Of a DNA stretch of 5,905 bases, positions 1-5,860 are shown piece by piece. The DNA comes from CAYXDR01 sp046498185. Its GTDB lineage: Bacteria > Desulfobacterota > DSM-4660 > Desulfatiglandales > Desulfatiglandaceae. Numbering within the stretch: the first letter of the stretch is position 1; the number at the start of each line of letters is the position of its first letter. The notes under the pieces are model-generated. The model saw only the letters and a program-made list of their open reading frames with translations. It ran no database searches and was not told the origin of the DNA. The position numbers and the translations under genes are program-made. The stretch lies in the NCBI GenBank assembly GCA_046498185.1, contig JAWOBE010000174.1, forward strand, positions 1 through 5,905, written 5' to 3'.

Positions 1-11
1 TCAGGACACTT
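1..11 (+). repeat. Left terminal inverted repeat of the IS-like element
   Basis: TCAGGACACTT matches the reverse complement of 2445-2455 at all 11 positions. Identity falls off at base 12, with scattered matches after that. The window begins at its outermost base, so the true edge could lie further left. Confidence 0.85.
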
Positions 12-123
12 GATTTCCTAAAAGTGCATTTAATGAGTAAAAATTCAAGGATGTGTTGTTATTTCATCGGGTTGAGAATATCACACTGGCTGGAATTAAG
101 TTATTGCAATCGGAAAATGGGCA

Positions 124-150
124 TGACACCTTTAACATCATTATCTGACA
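124..150 (+). repeat. Left subterminal repeat cluster, candidate transposase-binding sites
   Basis: Two short words here recur in inverse orientation near the right end: TGACACCTT at 124-132 (inverse at 2417-2425) and ATTATCTGACA at 140-150 (inverse at 2421-2431). On the right the two overlap into one 15-bp site, while on the left they are separate. A GGAAAAT word also precedes both blocks (113-119 at the left; its inverse at 2430-2436 at the right). Both words resemble the GACAC core of the terminal repeats. Binding by the transposase N-terminal domains is inferred. Confidence 0.5.
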
Positions 151-174
151 GGATATATGAAAGGAAAAGATGCC

Positions 175-2430
175 ATGCCTCAGCAGATATTACCACTTAT
201 TCCACGCGGTGCAACCCAAATCAACGGACTGGTCAGTGTTTGGCGTGATGATGAGAACTGGACCTATTTTTATAGCACGCATCCGATTTATTCACACCGG
301 AAGAGCGATCGGCGAATGTTTCGGTTGGTCACCTCCCAACTGATTGATTCCGGGGCCTGTCGTCAAGTTGATATACGGAAAACTTTCGGAGTATCCAAAA
401 GCAGTGTTATCAGATCCTTGAATAAGCTTCGTAGCGGTGGTTTTGAAGGATTTTTTGTTCAGCGTCGAGGACGGCGTGGCGGCAATGTATTTACAACCGA
501 GATGCTTGAGAAAGCACAAGGGTTATTGGATCAAGGATACACGAGAAACGAAGCTGTTCAAGAGCTTGGTGTCAAATATGACACTTTTCGCAAAGCGATA
601 AATGATGGTCGATTAATCGAATCATGGACAATAGAGCCAGTTGTTACCAAGTCGTCTCGCAATGTGGTAGACGTTGCCGCTGCCGATGGTATGGGAGTCG
701 CCTGTACCAGGGTGGGGGAACGCGTGTTGGCGTCATTAGGCAAATTGATCGGGGCGGCGGTACGTTTTGATAGATGCCTGGATGTTCCAAAAGCAGGAGT
801 GCTATGTGCCGTACCGGCATTATTGGCAAACGGTCTGCTCAACGGGGCCAAGCAGATGCTTGGCCAAGTCAAAGGTTATTATACGACTTTTCATATTTTG
901 TTACTACTGGCCTTTATGGCTTTATGCAGGATCAAGACGACCGAGAAGTTACGCGGGCACGCTCCGGGTGAATTTGGTAAGTTGCTGGGCTTGGACCGTG
1001 CACCGGAGGTGCGCTGTTTACGTCAGAAGATGGATGAGCTGAGCGCGGACCAAGGGTCGGAGCGATGGGCCGCGCATCTGAGCAAATACTGGATGGAACA
1101 GGAACCTGAATCGGTTGGTGCGCTGTATGTAGACGGTCATGTACGCGTTTATCATGGACGGCAGACCCAATTGCCGCGGCGGTATGTGTCCCGGGAACGG
1201 TTGTGTTTGAGGGGTATCACCGACTACTGGGTCAATGATGCGATTGGACGGCCCTTTTTTGTCATCGAAAAACAGATTGATCCTGGACTGCTGTCGACCT
1301 TGAGAAAAGATATTGTTCCCCGATTGCTTGAAGAGGTTCCCGATCAACCCACCGAGCAGCAATTGGACGAGAACCCATATTTGTGTCGATTTGTTTTGGT
1401 TTTCGACAGAGAAGGATACAGCCCCGCATTTTTTCAAGAAATGTGGAGTAACCATCGTGTTGGGTGCCTAACGTATCATAAGCATCCGGGCGAATCGTGG
1501 CCGGAACAATGGTTCACCGAACATGAAGTGACGATGCCGGGCGGAGAAGTGGTAAAGATGCGGCTTTGTGAAATGGGAAGTTGCGTTGGCTCGGGGAAAA
1601 ATGCAATCTGGATGCGAGAGGTGCGTAAGCTGACCGATTCGAGCCATCAGACCAGCCTGATCAGCACGGCGTTTGATCTGCCGCATACGCAACTGGCAGC
1701 GCGTATGTTCAGCAGATGGTGTCAGGAAAACTTTTTCAATTACATGATGCAACATTTTGATATTGATGTTCTTTTAGATTATGGTGTCACTGAATTTCCT
1801 GACACCGAAAAAGTGATTAACCCGGCTTGGCGGCAATTGAACCGATCACGCAACTCTGTGCAGAACAAGCTACGATATCGTCGTGCCCGTTTTGCTGAAA
1901 TGACCATGCATCCTGAAACCGAAGACAAACCCAAAAAATATCATAACTGGCTGAAGAAGAAAGCTGATCTGTTAGAGGAAATAGAAAATTTCGAGTATCA
2001 ACTCGAAGAATTGAAAATAAAACTGAAACAGACCGACAAGCACATTAAATGGGGAGAACTTGACGAGAAGGATAGGTTTTTGCGGTTGCTTCCGGGAAGA
2101 AAACGCCTGATGGATACCATCCGTATGATTGCATATCGTGCGGAAACCGCCATGGTGGGGTTGATCACCGGTCCGACGGTGGACTCGTCAGATGCCCGGC
2201 GTCTACTCCAGGATCTTTTCTTGACTGAAGCCGATATCCTACCCAGCCCTGAAGCTGAGCAATTGAATATACGCATACACAGTGCTTCCAGGCCAGCGGC
2301 TAATCGAGCCCTTGCACAACTGTTTGAGTATCTGAACAATGCCCAAGTAAAATATCCCGGAACAGAAATGCGACTGACCTTCGAACTCGGGGGATATACC
2401 GCCTCCAATTATGCTGAAGGTGTCAGATAA
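175..2430 (+). CDS. Large DDE-type transposase
   Basis: Likely catalyses cut-and-paste or copy-type movement of the surrounding element by binding its ends and cleaving DNA through a metal-dependent DDE site. Numbering from an upstream ATG at 157 (757 residues): a helix-turn-helix-like segment at about 67-92 and a second at about 117-150, consistent with end recognition; then a core with candidate catalytic residues D326 (YVDGH), D417 (VFDREGY) and E524 (RWCQENFF). The R-x3-E spacing at 520-524 matches the IS4-type signature, though the usual Tyr and Lys of that signature are not obvious. A charged, probably coiled-coil stretch follows at about 595-630, then a roughly 120-residue C-terminal domain. 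I chose the ATG at 175 (751 residues) because AAGGAA sits 8 nt before it, whereas the ATG at 157 has AGGA only 3 nt away. The reading frame is intact. The family name is not recognised; the DDE assignment is by motif only. Confidence 0.85.
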   Translation: MPQQILPLIPRGATQINGLVSVWRDDENWTYFYSTHPIYSHRKSDRRMFRLVTSQLIDSGACRQVDIRKTFGVSKSSVIRSLNKLRSGGFEGFFVQRRGRRGGNVFTTEMLEKAQGLLDQGYTRNEAVQELGVKYDTFRKAINDGRLIESWTIEPVVTKSSRNVVDVAAADGMGVACTRVGERVLASLGKLIGAAVRFDRCLDVPKAGVLCAVPALLANGLLNGAKQMLGQVKGYYTTFHILLLLAFMALCRIKTTEKLRGHAPGEFGKLLGLDRAPEVRCLRQKMDELSADQGSERWAAHLSKYWMEQEPESVGALYVDGHVRVYHGRQTQLPRRYVSRERLCLRGITDYWVNDAIGRPFFVIEKQIDPGLLSTLRKDIVPRLLEEVPDQPTEQQLDENPYLCRFVLVFDREGYSPAFFQEMWSNHRVGCLTYHKHPGESWPEQWFTEHEVTMPGGEVVKMRLCEMGSCVGSGKNAIWMREVRKLTDSSHQTSLISTAFDLPHTQLAARMFSRWCQENFFNYMMQHFDIDVLLDYGVTEFPDTEKVINPAWRQLNRSRNSVQNKLRYRRARFAEMTMHPETEDKPKKYHNWLKKKADLLEEIENFEYQLEELKIKLKQTDKHIKWGELDEKDRFLRLLPGRKRLMDTIRMIAYRAETAMVGLITGPTVDSSDARRLLQDLFLTEADILPSPEAEQLNIRIHSASRPAANRALAQLFEYLNNAQVKYPGTEMRLTFELGGYTASNYAEGVR

Positions 2431-2431
2431 T
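2417..2431 (-). repeat. Right subterminal repeat, overlapping the transposase stop codon
   Basis: AAGGTGTCAGATAAT contains the inverse of both left-end words (124-132 and 140-150). It spans the last codons and the TAA stop (2428-2430) of the transposase gene, so coding and putative cis-acting sequence are shared here. Confidence 0.5.
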
Positions 2432-2444
2432 TTTCCCAGAGGTA

Positions 2445-2455
2445 AAGTGTCCTGA
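2445..2455 (-). repeat. Right terminal inverted repeat of the IS-like element
   Basis: AAGTGTCCTGA is the exact inverse of bases 1-11. It lies 14 nt after the transposase stop codon, a normal arrangement for a compact insertion sequence. Confidence 0.85.
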
Positions 2456-2504
2456 ATTTGGGGTCAGGCAATATGACCTATTGAGTTCCCGAACGAAAAA
2501 TAAT

Positions 2505-2549
2505 TCACTCGCCGACCTTTTCACCGAAAGCCTTTCCATAGGCGCGTCA
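2505..2549 (-). other. Possible C-terminal extension of the flavodoxin past the in-frame TGA
   Basis: Starting with the TGA (2547-2549) the same frame stays open for 13 codons, RAYGKAFGEKVGE, and then stops at a second TGA. From memory, flavodoxins of this kind often end in a Cys-Arg-x-Phe/Tyr-Gly-Lys helix, with Cys at the position occupied here by TGA. Cys-for-Sec is the usual exchange between selenoproteins and their homologues. A short stem-loop can be drawn just downstream (2522-2540, apical loop GGC), but its loop is only 14 nt past the TGA, closer than I recall for typical bacterial SECIS elements. Translation of this part is therefore undecided. Confidence 0.45.
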
Positions 2550-2557
2550 TGGCGCCT
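2540..2557 (-). repeat. Inverted repeat with the flavodoxin TGA in its loop
   Basis: On the coding strand the sequence reads AGGCGC, CATGAC, GCGCCT: perfect 6-bp GC-rich arms around a 6-nt loop that contains the TGA codon. It has no T-tract after it, so it does not look like an intrinsic terminator. It could be a structural element influencing decoding, or coincidence. Confidence 0.4.
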
Positions 2558-2951
2558 CGCCTTTTCCGGAATCCAGAATCTGCTCCTTGACATTAAACGC
2601 GCCCAAGTCCGCCATTTTCATTTTGAATACAAATTCCATGGTGTCGTGGGTAATCTTCGGTGCGTTGCCGATATGCATGTAAGACCCGAAACTGCCGCCG
2701 GTTTTTTCCGCCAAACCGGCTTTTTGGGCCATGAAAAGAAATTGCTTCATCTCCTGGGTGATGGTTTTAAAATAGGTTGGACAACCGAAGATGTAACCGT
2801 CGAATCCTTCAAGTTCCTTTTCGCTCGCGATTTCCCCGATACGCCGAATCACGGCTTCTGCTCCGGCATCGCGAACGCCCTGGGCAATGGTTTCCGCCAT
2901 CTTCTGTGTCCGGCCCGTTTTGCTGTCGTATGCGATCAAAATTTTTTTCAT
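2547..2951 (-). CDS. Flavodoxin-family protein, stopping early at an in-frame TGA
   Basis: Small FMN-binding electron-transfer protein of the flavodoxin fold, cytoplasmic. The protein starts with a beta strand followed by the phosphate-binding loop DSKTGRT (residues 9-15, the S/T-x-T-G-x-T pattern). It continues with GCPTYF at 56-61, which aligns with the first flavin-stacking loop, and GSFGSYMHIGN at 86-96, near the second. The ATG has AGGAG 6 nt upstream. It lies 53 nt after sdhB on the same strand, so co-transcription with sdhAB is likely and a redox link to that enzyme is possible but unproven. As called it has 134 residues, short for the family. The frame continues beyond the TGA for 13 more codons (to the TGA at 2505-2507) giving RAYGKAFGEKVGE, which looks like the missing C-terminal helix and would make 148 residues. 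So this is a truncated gene, a readthrough product, or a selenoprotein. NADPH-FMN-reductase-like or WrbA-like function is an alternative. Confidence 0.85.
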   Translation of the reverse strand: MKKILIAYDSKTGRTQKMAETIAQGVRDAGAEAVIRRIGEIASEKELEGFDGYIFGCPTYFKTITQEMKQFLFMAQKAGLAEKTGGSFGSYMHIGNAPKITHDTMEFVFKMKMADLGAFNVKEQILDSGKGEAP

Positions 2952-3004
2952 ACCTCACTCCTTTTCATCCATCAATCGGTATTCACCCGATCCGGTTCCC
3001 GGGT

Positions 3005-3730
3005 TCACGCGTCACTTTTTTCTTGGCGATGGTTTTTAATTCTTGTTTTGGTCCGGTTGATCAGTTTCGTGATCTTAATATTTCGCGGACACGCCCGTGT
3101 ACACCCGAAATGGTTCTTGCATGGCCATACACCGTTCGGAGACTCTAAGACCGACAGCCGCTCCACGAACCCATTGTCCCGGCTGTCATCGTTAAATCTG
3201 CTGGCCTGTGCGATGGCTGCCGGTCCGAGAAAGTCCGGATTTTCGGATAGTACCGGACAGGCAGAATAACAAGCGGAGCAGAGAATGCAGTTTGTAGGGT
3301 CATCAAAGGCCTTTCGTTGCTCGGGAGACTGGATACGCTCCTTCTCGATGAAAAGATCTTCGTTGATCAGAAACGGCTTTACGGATCTATATTTTTCAAA
3401 AAATCCACTCTGGTCCACGATAAGGTCCCGCAAAACCTTGAAATGATTTAGGGGTTTGATTTCGATCTTAGCCCCGTCAGCTTCAGCAACTTCTTGTACA
3501 AGCGTCTTGCAGGCCAGGCGATCCTTTCCGTTGATCCGCATCGCATCCGATCCGCACACGCCGTGCGCACAGCTTTTCCTGAATCCAAGGCTCCCATCGT
3601 GATGTTCCTTAATCTGCATTAAGGCGTCCAGTATCCGGTCCGTGGGCTCGACCTCAACTTCATGTGCTTCCATATATGGCTCGACATTGATCTCTGGATT
3701 GAATCGTTGGATATTGAGGATGATTTTCAT
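3005..3730 (-). CDS. sdhB: Succinate dehydrogenase/fumarate reductase iron-sulfur subunit
   Basis: Carries electrons between the flavoprotein SdhA and the quinone side of the complex through three Fe-S clusters, on the cytoplasmic face of the membrane. The 241 residues are a normal family length. An N-terminal ferredoxin domain binds [2Fe-2S] with C54, C59 and C74; the usual third Cys is D62, as in E. coli SdhB. The C-terminal domain has CILCSACYSACP (C148, C151, C154, C158) and C204, C210, C214. By family pattern these supply a [4Fe-4S] cluster and a [3Fe-4S] cluster. Around the quinone side it resembles FrdB more than SdhB: the tandem Trp of E. coli SdhB is replaced by SE (162-163), and NGVWPC at 199-204 is FrdB-like. 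This suggests, but does not prove, use of a low-potential quinone such as menaquinone. AGGAAG lies 4 nt before the ATG, within the 15-nt gap after sdhA. frdB is an equally fair name. Confidence 0.95.
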   Translation of the reverse strand: MKIILNIQRFNPEINVEPYMEAHEVEVEPTDRILDALMQIKEHHDGSLGFRKSCAHGVCGSDAMRINGKDRLACKTLVQEVAEADGAKIEIKPLNHFKVLRDLIVDQSGFFEKYRSVKPFLINEDLFIEKERIQSPEQRKAFDDPTNCILCSACYSACPVLSENPDFLGPAAIAQASRFNDDSRDNGFVERLSVLESPNGVWPCKNHFGCTRACPRNIKITKLINRTKTRIKNHRQEKSDA

Positions 3731-3745
3731 AGTTCTTCCTTTTTT

Positions 3746-5482
3746 CTAATACATTCGAGGTTTCGGCTCCCAGATGGAAATATCGACCGGTTTGTAATCG
3801 ATCCGCACAGCATCTTGATCCAGCCAGGCCAGGGTGTGCTTGAGCCAATTTTCATCATCTCGGTCCGGAAAATCTTGCCGGGAATGAGCGCCACGGCTCT
3901 CCTTCCGGTTTCTGGCAGATTCGGCAGTTATCAATGCCAAGTCAAGAAGGTTTCCCAATTCCAGAATCTCTAACAGATTTGTGTTGAAGGCCTTGCTCCG
4001 ATCCTGAACGCGCACCTTTGTATACGCTTCCCGAAGCTCCCGCAACACATCAACCGCTTTGGCCATGCCTGCTTCGTTGCGGTAAACACCGATGTTTTCC
4101 ATCATTACAAACTGCATTTTCTCGCGAATCTTTTCCCCGTGAGGCCCCTTTTTTCCATCGGTTAGTTCCGCAATGCGTTTTTTTGCAGGCTCCGCCACCT
4201 CCTTACCAAAATCAAGCAAATCGGCATTCTTTATATAATCCGCAATGTGGATTCCTGCTCGCCGACCGAAGACCACCAAGTCAACCAGACTGTTTGTTCC
4301 TAACCGGTTGGCCCCGTGTACGGACACACATGCGCATTCGCCGGCCGCATAAAGACCGTCGTAGAACCCCCCTGAACCGTCCGCGACAACCCGACCATTT
4401 ATATCCGTGGGAAGTCCGCCCATGGCATAGTGAGCCGTAGGCTGGACCGGAATGGGATCTTCGACCGGATCAACCCCCAGGTATGTCTTGCAGAAATCGG
4501 TAATTTCCGGGAGTTTGGCAAGGATTACTTCTTTGCCGATTTGGCTAGCGTCCAGATGAAGATAATCGTCGATCTTTCCGTCCCCTCTGATTCCCCGTCC
4601 TTCCATGACCTCCGTGATCATTGAACGGCAAACGATATCCCTGGGTCCCAAGTCGAGAAGGGTGGGCACATATCGTTCCATGAAGCGTTCGCCGTTCCGG
4701 TTTCGTAGAATGCCTCCTTCTCCACGCACCGCTTCTGAAATCAGGATTCCCATTCCCTTGATTCCCGTTGGGTGGAACTGAAAGAATTCCATATCTTCGA
4801 GCGGCACACCGCGTCGGGCCAGAACGGCGGGGCCGTCTCCGGTGTTGGCGTAAGCATTGGACGTAATCCGAAACATGCGACCGAACCCGCCAGTGGCGAA
4901 GAACACGGCTTTGGCCTTAAAGATATGAATGTCGCCGGTGGCGAGTTCCACAGTCACTACCCCGCCGCATATTCTGCCGTCCATGACAACGTCTACAACC
5001 TGGAACTCGTCAAAAAAGGTGACCTGGTTCTTAATGCACTGCTGATAGAGCGTCTGAAGGATCATATGCCCGGTCCGGTCCGAGGCATAGCAGGCCCTCC
5101 GCACAGCACCCTCTCCTAAGTTCCGAGTATGCCCGCCGAACCTTCGCTGATCGATGCGCCCATCCGGTGTGCGATTGAAAGGCAGTCCCCGGTTCTCGAG
5201 ATCGTAAACGGCATTCACCGCCTCTTCGGCAAGGATGATCGCCGCATTTTGGTCTACGAGATAGTCTCCGCCTTTGACCGTGTCGAAGGCATGCCATTCC
5301 GGTTTGTCCTCCTCTACATTGCCCAGCGCTGCGCTGATCCCTCCCTGAGCTGCCCCGGTGTGGCTCCTGATGGCGTAGACTTTCGAAAGAACAGCGGTTT
5401 TTACTTTTTTACTGGTTTCGAGAGCGGCATACAATCCTGCTCCCCCGGCTCCGATGACTACAACTTCGAATTCGTGTATCAC
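3746..5482 (-). CDS. sdhA: Succinate dehydrogenase/fumarate reductase flavoprotein subunit
   Basis: Catalytic subunit interconverting succinate and fumarate in the citric acid cycle or in fumarate respiration. It has 578 residues, a usual length. The N-terminal GAGGAG (11-16) is the dinucleotide-binding loop. SHTGAAQGG (40-48) holds H41, the expected covalent FAD attachment. Substrate and proton-transfer residues are present by alignment to E. coli SdhA: H237 (FQFHPTG), R281 (GPRD), H351 (HYAMGG) and R393 (ANRLGTNS). The late ESRGAHSRQDFPDRDD segment is also classical. Q46 matches the Gln typical of E. coli SdhA rather than the Glu of E. coli FrdA, which favours a succinate dehydrogenase type but does not fix direction. 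There is no Tat signal, so it should face the cytoplasm. The start is GTG (5480-5482), chosen for AAAGGAGG 6 nt upstream. It is the first gene of sdhA-sdhB-flavodoxin; no anchor gene precedes it within 420 bp. Confidence 0.96.
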   Translation of the reverse strand: MIHEFEVVVIGAGGAGLYAALETSKKVKTAVLSKVYAIRSHTGAAQGGISAALGNVEEDKPEWHAFDTVKGGDYLVDQNAAIILAEEAVNAVYDLENRGLPFNRTPDGRIDQRRFGGHTRNLGEGAVRRACYASDRTGHMILQTLYQQCIKNQVTFFDEFQVVDVVMDGRICGGVVTVELATGDIHIFKAKAVFFATGGFGRMFRITSNAYANTGDGPAVLARRGVPLEDMEFFQFHPTGIKGMGILISEAVRGEGGILRNRNGERFMERYVPTLLDLGPRDIVCRSMITEVMEGRGIRGDGKIDDYLHLDASQIGKEVILAKLPEITDFCKTYLGVDPVEDPIPVQPTAHYAMGGLPTDINGRVVADGSGGFYDGLYAAGECACVSVHGANRLGTNSLVDLVVFGRRAGIHIADYIKNADLLDFGKEVAEPAKKRIAELTDGKKGPHGEKIREKMQFVMMENIGVYRNEAGMAKAVDVLRELREAYTKVRVQDRSKAFNTNLLEILELGNLLDLALITAESARNRKESRGAHSRQDFPDRDDENWLKHTLAWLDQDAVRIDYKPVDISIWEPKPRMY

Positions 5483-5488
5483 ATCTAG

Positions 5489-5496
5489 CCTCCTTT
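5489..5496 (-). promoter_or_regulatory. Strong Shine-Dalgarno fixing the sdhA GTG start
   Basis: On the minus strand AAAGGAGG is followed by CTAGAT and then GTG, a 6-nt spacing. An out-of-frame ATG overlaps the start (ATGTGA) but is closed at once by TGA, so the GTG is the only sensible start for sdhA. Confidence 0.8.
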
Positions 5497-5534
5497 CTTG
5501 ATTTCATAGGAGCAATTTATTGATACTTAAAACC

Positions 5535-5576
5535 TTAGCATAATCGAATTTGTGATCCAAGCTAAAAATATGCTAA
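5535..5576 (-). promoter_or_regulatory. Inverted repeat and possible weak sdhA promoter
   Basis: TTAGCATA (5535-5542) and TATGCTAA (5569-5576) are exact inverses, 26 nt apart; another GCTAA lies at 5561-5565. Read on the minus strand the region contains TTAGCT, 17 nt, then TATGCT, a poor but correctly spaced sigma-70-like pair ending about 55 nt before sdhA. The repeat is directly visible; the promoter reading is a guess. Confidence 0.3.
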
Positions 5577-5597
5577 TCATTCTTTGGAACCCAACAT

Positions 5598-5613
5598 CTC
5601 ACGAATTCATGAG
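5598..5613. promoter_or_regulatory. Near-perfect 16-bp palindrome upstream of sdhA
   Basis: CTCACGAATTCATGAG is self-inverse except for one symmetric pair of positions. Its size and site, about 115 bp before sdhA, suit a dimeric regulator, but no known consensus is recognised. Confidence 0.3.
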
Positions 5614-5637
5614 GGGTGCTGAAATGGCGATTACCCC

Positions 5638-5666
5638 TTTCTATCATGCCTTGCACATGATAGAAA
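5638..5666. promoter_or_regulatory. 11-bp inverted repeat with 7-nt spacer, candidate operator
   Basis: TTTCTATCATG, CCTTGCA, CATGATAGAAA: the arms are perfect inverses. The arms are AT-rich and neither side is followed by a clean T-tract, so a transcription-factor operator is more likely than an intrinsic terminator. It is about 155 bp upstream of sdhA and about 65 bp before the small plus-strand ORF, so it could act on either. A further 6-bp inverted repeat (AGGGGT at 5612-5617, ACCCCT at 5633-5638) abuts it. Confidence 0.45.
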
Positions 5667-5731
5667 ATATTGTTGTTTTAGGAAATCTCGGCTGACGTGA
5701 ACAGTTAAAGCAGAAAAATATTGACGGTCTT

Positions 5732-5860
5732 ATGGATAAAAGTGAACACCGGGGCTGGGCTCAGGAAGCCCAGAGCGCTGCAGGACACCCCGATGAGAAC
5801 GACCTCGAAGATGGGCATAAATGGGCTGAAAGCATGATTGTTAAGGCCCGTACGCTGTAA
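5732..5860 (+). CDS. Hypothetical 42-residue ORF or gene remnant
   Basis: ATG to TAA in 42 codons, giving a hydrophilic, acidic peptide with two Trp-Ala-Gln/Glu words (WAQEA near residue 9, WAES near residue 32) and no membrane segment or known motif. Codon use looks plausible for coding DNA, but there is no convincing Shine-Dalgarno before the ATG. The frame is closed upstream by TGA at 5693-5695, and all three frames are closed between 5693 and 5708, so it is not simply the end of a longer intact gene. It diverges from sdhA. I do not recognise it. It could be a small regulator, a degraded gene, or chance. Confidence 0.3.
   Translation: MDKSEHRGWAQEAQSAAGHPDENDLEDGHKWAESMIVKARTL

Larger units (their letters stand above)
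1..2455 (+). mobile_element. Complete IS-like element with one large DDE transposase gene
   Basis: The element is bounded by perfect 11-bp inverted repeats (TCAGGACACTT at the left, its reverse complement AAGTGTCCTGA at the right) and contains a single gene that fills about 92% of its length. At roughly 2.46 kb it is larger than most one-gene insertion sequences, in line with the unusually long transposase. The first 174 bases are non-coding leader; the transposase stop lies only 25 bp from the right edge. No target duplication can be assessed because the window has no left flank; the bases right of the edge begin ATTTGGGG. I cannot assign it to a named IS family from memory with confidence; the catalytic-core spacing is IS4-like. 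It appears intact, with no frameshift, so it may be active. Confidence 0.85.

Noticed and set aside
72..101. Possible sigma-70 promoter for the transposase (TTGAGA, then TTAAGT)
   Set aside because: The -10 match is only 3 of 6 and the spacing is 18 nt; not distinguishable from background.
1783..1806. Inverted repeat GGTGTCA / TGACACC inside the transposase gene, resembling the subterminal words
   Set aside because: Only 7-bp arms, within conserved-looking coding sequence and far from the ends; probably chance.
2461..2479. Hairpin GGTCA-GGCAATA-TGACC as a terminator between the element and the flavodoxin
   Set aside because: A 5-bp stem, one extra wobble pair at most, and no T-tract on either strand; too weak to call.
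2975..2991. Hairpin ATCGG / CCGAT between sdhB and the flavodoxin gene
   Set aside because: A 5-bp stem with a 7-nt loop and no T-tract; not supported as a terminator or processing site.
2481..3269. 262-codon plus-strand open frame across the flavodoxin and sdhB genes
   Set aside because: It lies opposite two well-supported genes, has no recognisable domain and no good ribosome binding site, and is best explained as an antisense shadow.
5031..5488. Additional open frames on both strands overlapping the start of sdhA
   Set aside because: They overlap the strongly conserved FAD-binding N-terminus of SdhA and have no recognisable content of their own.
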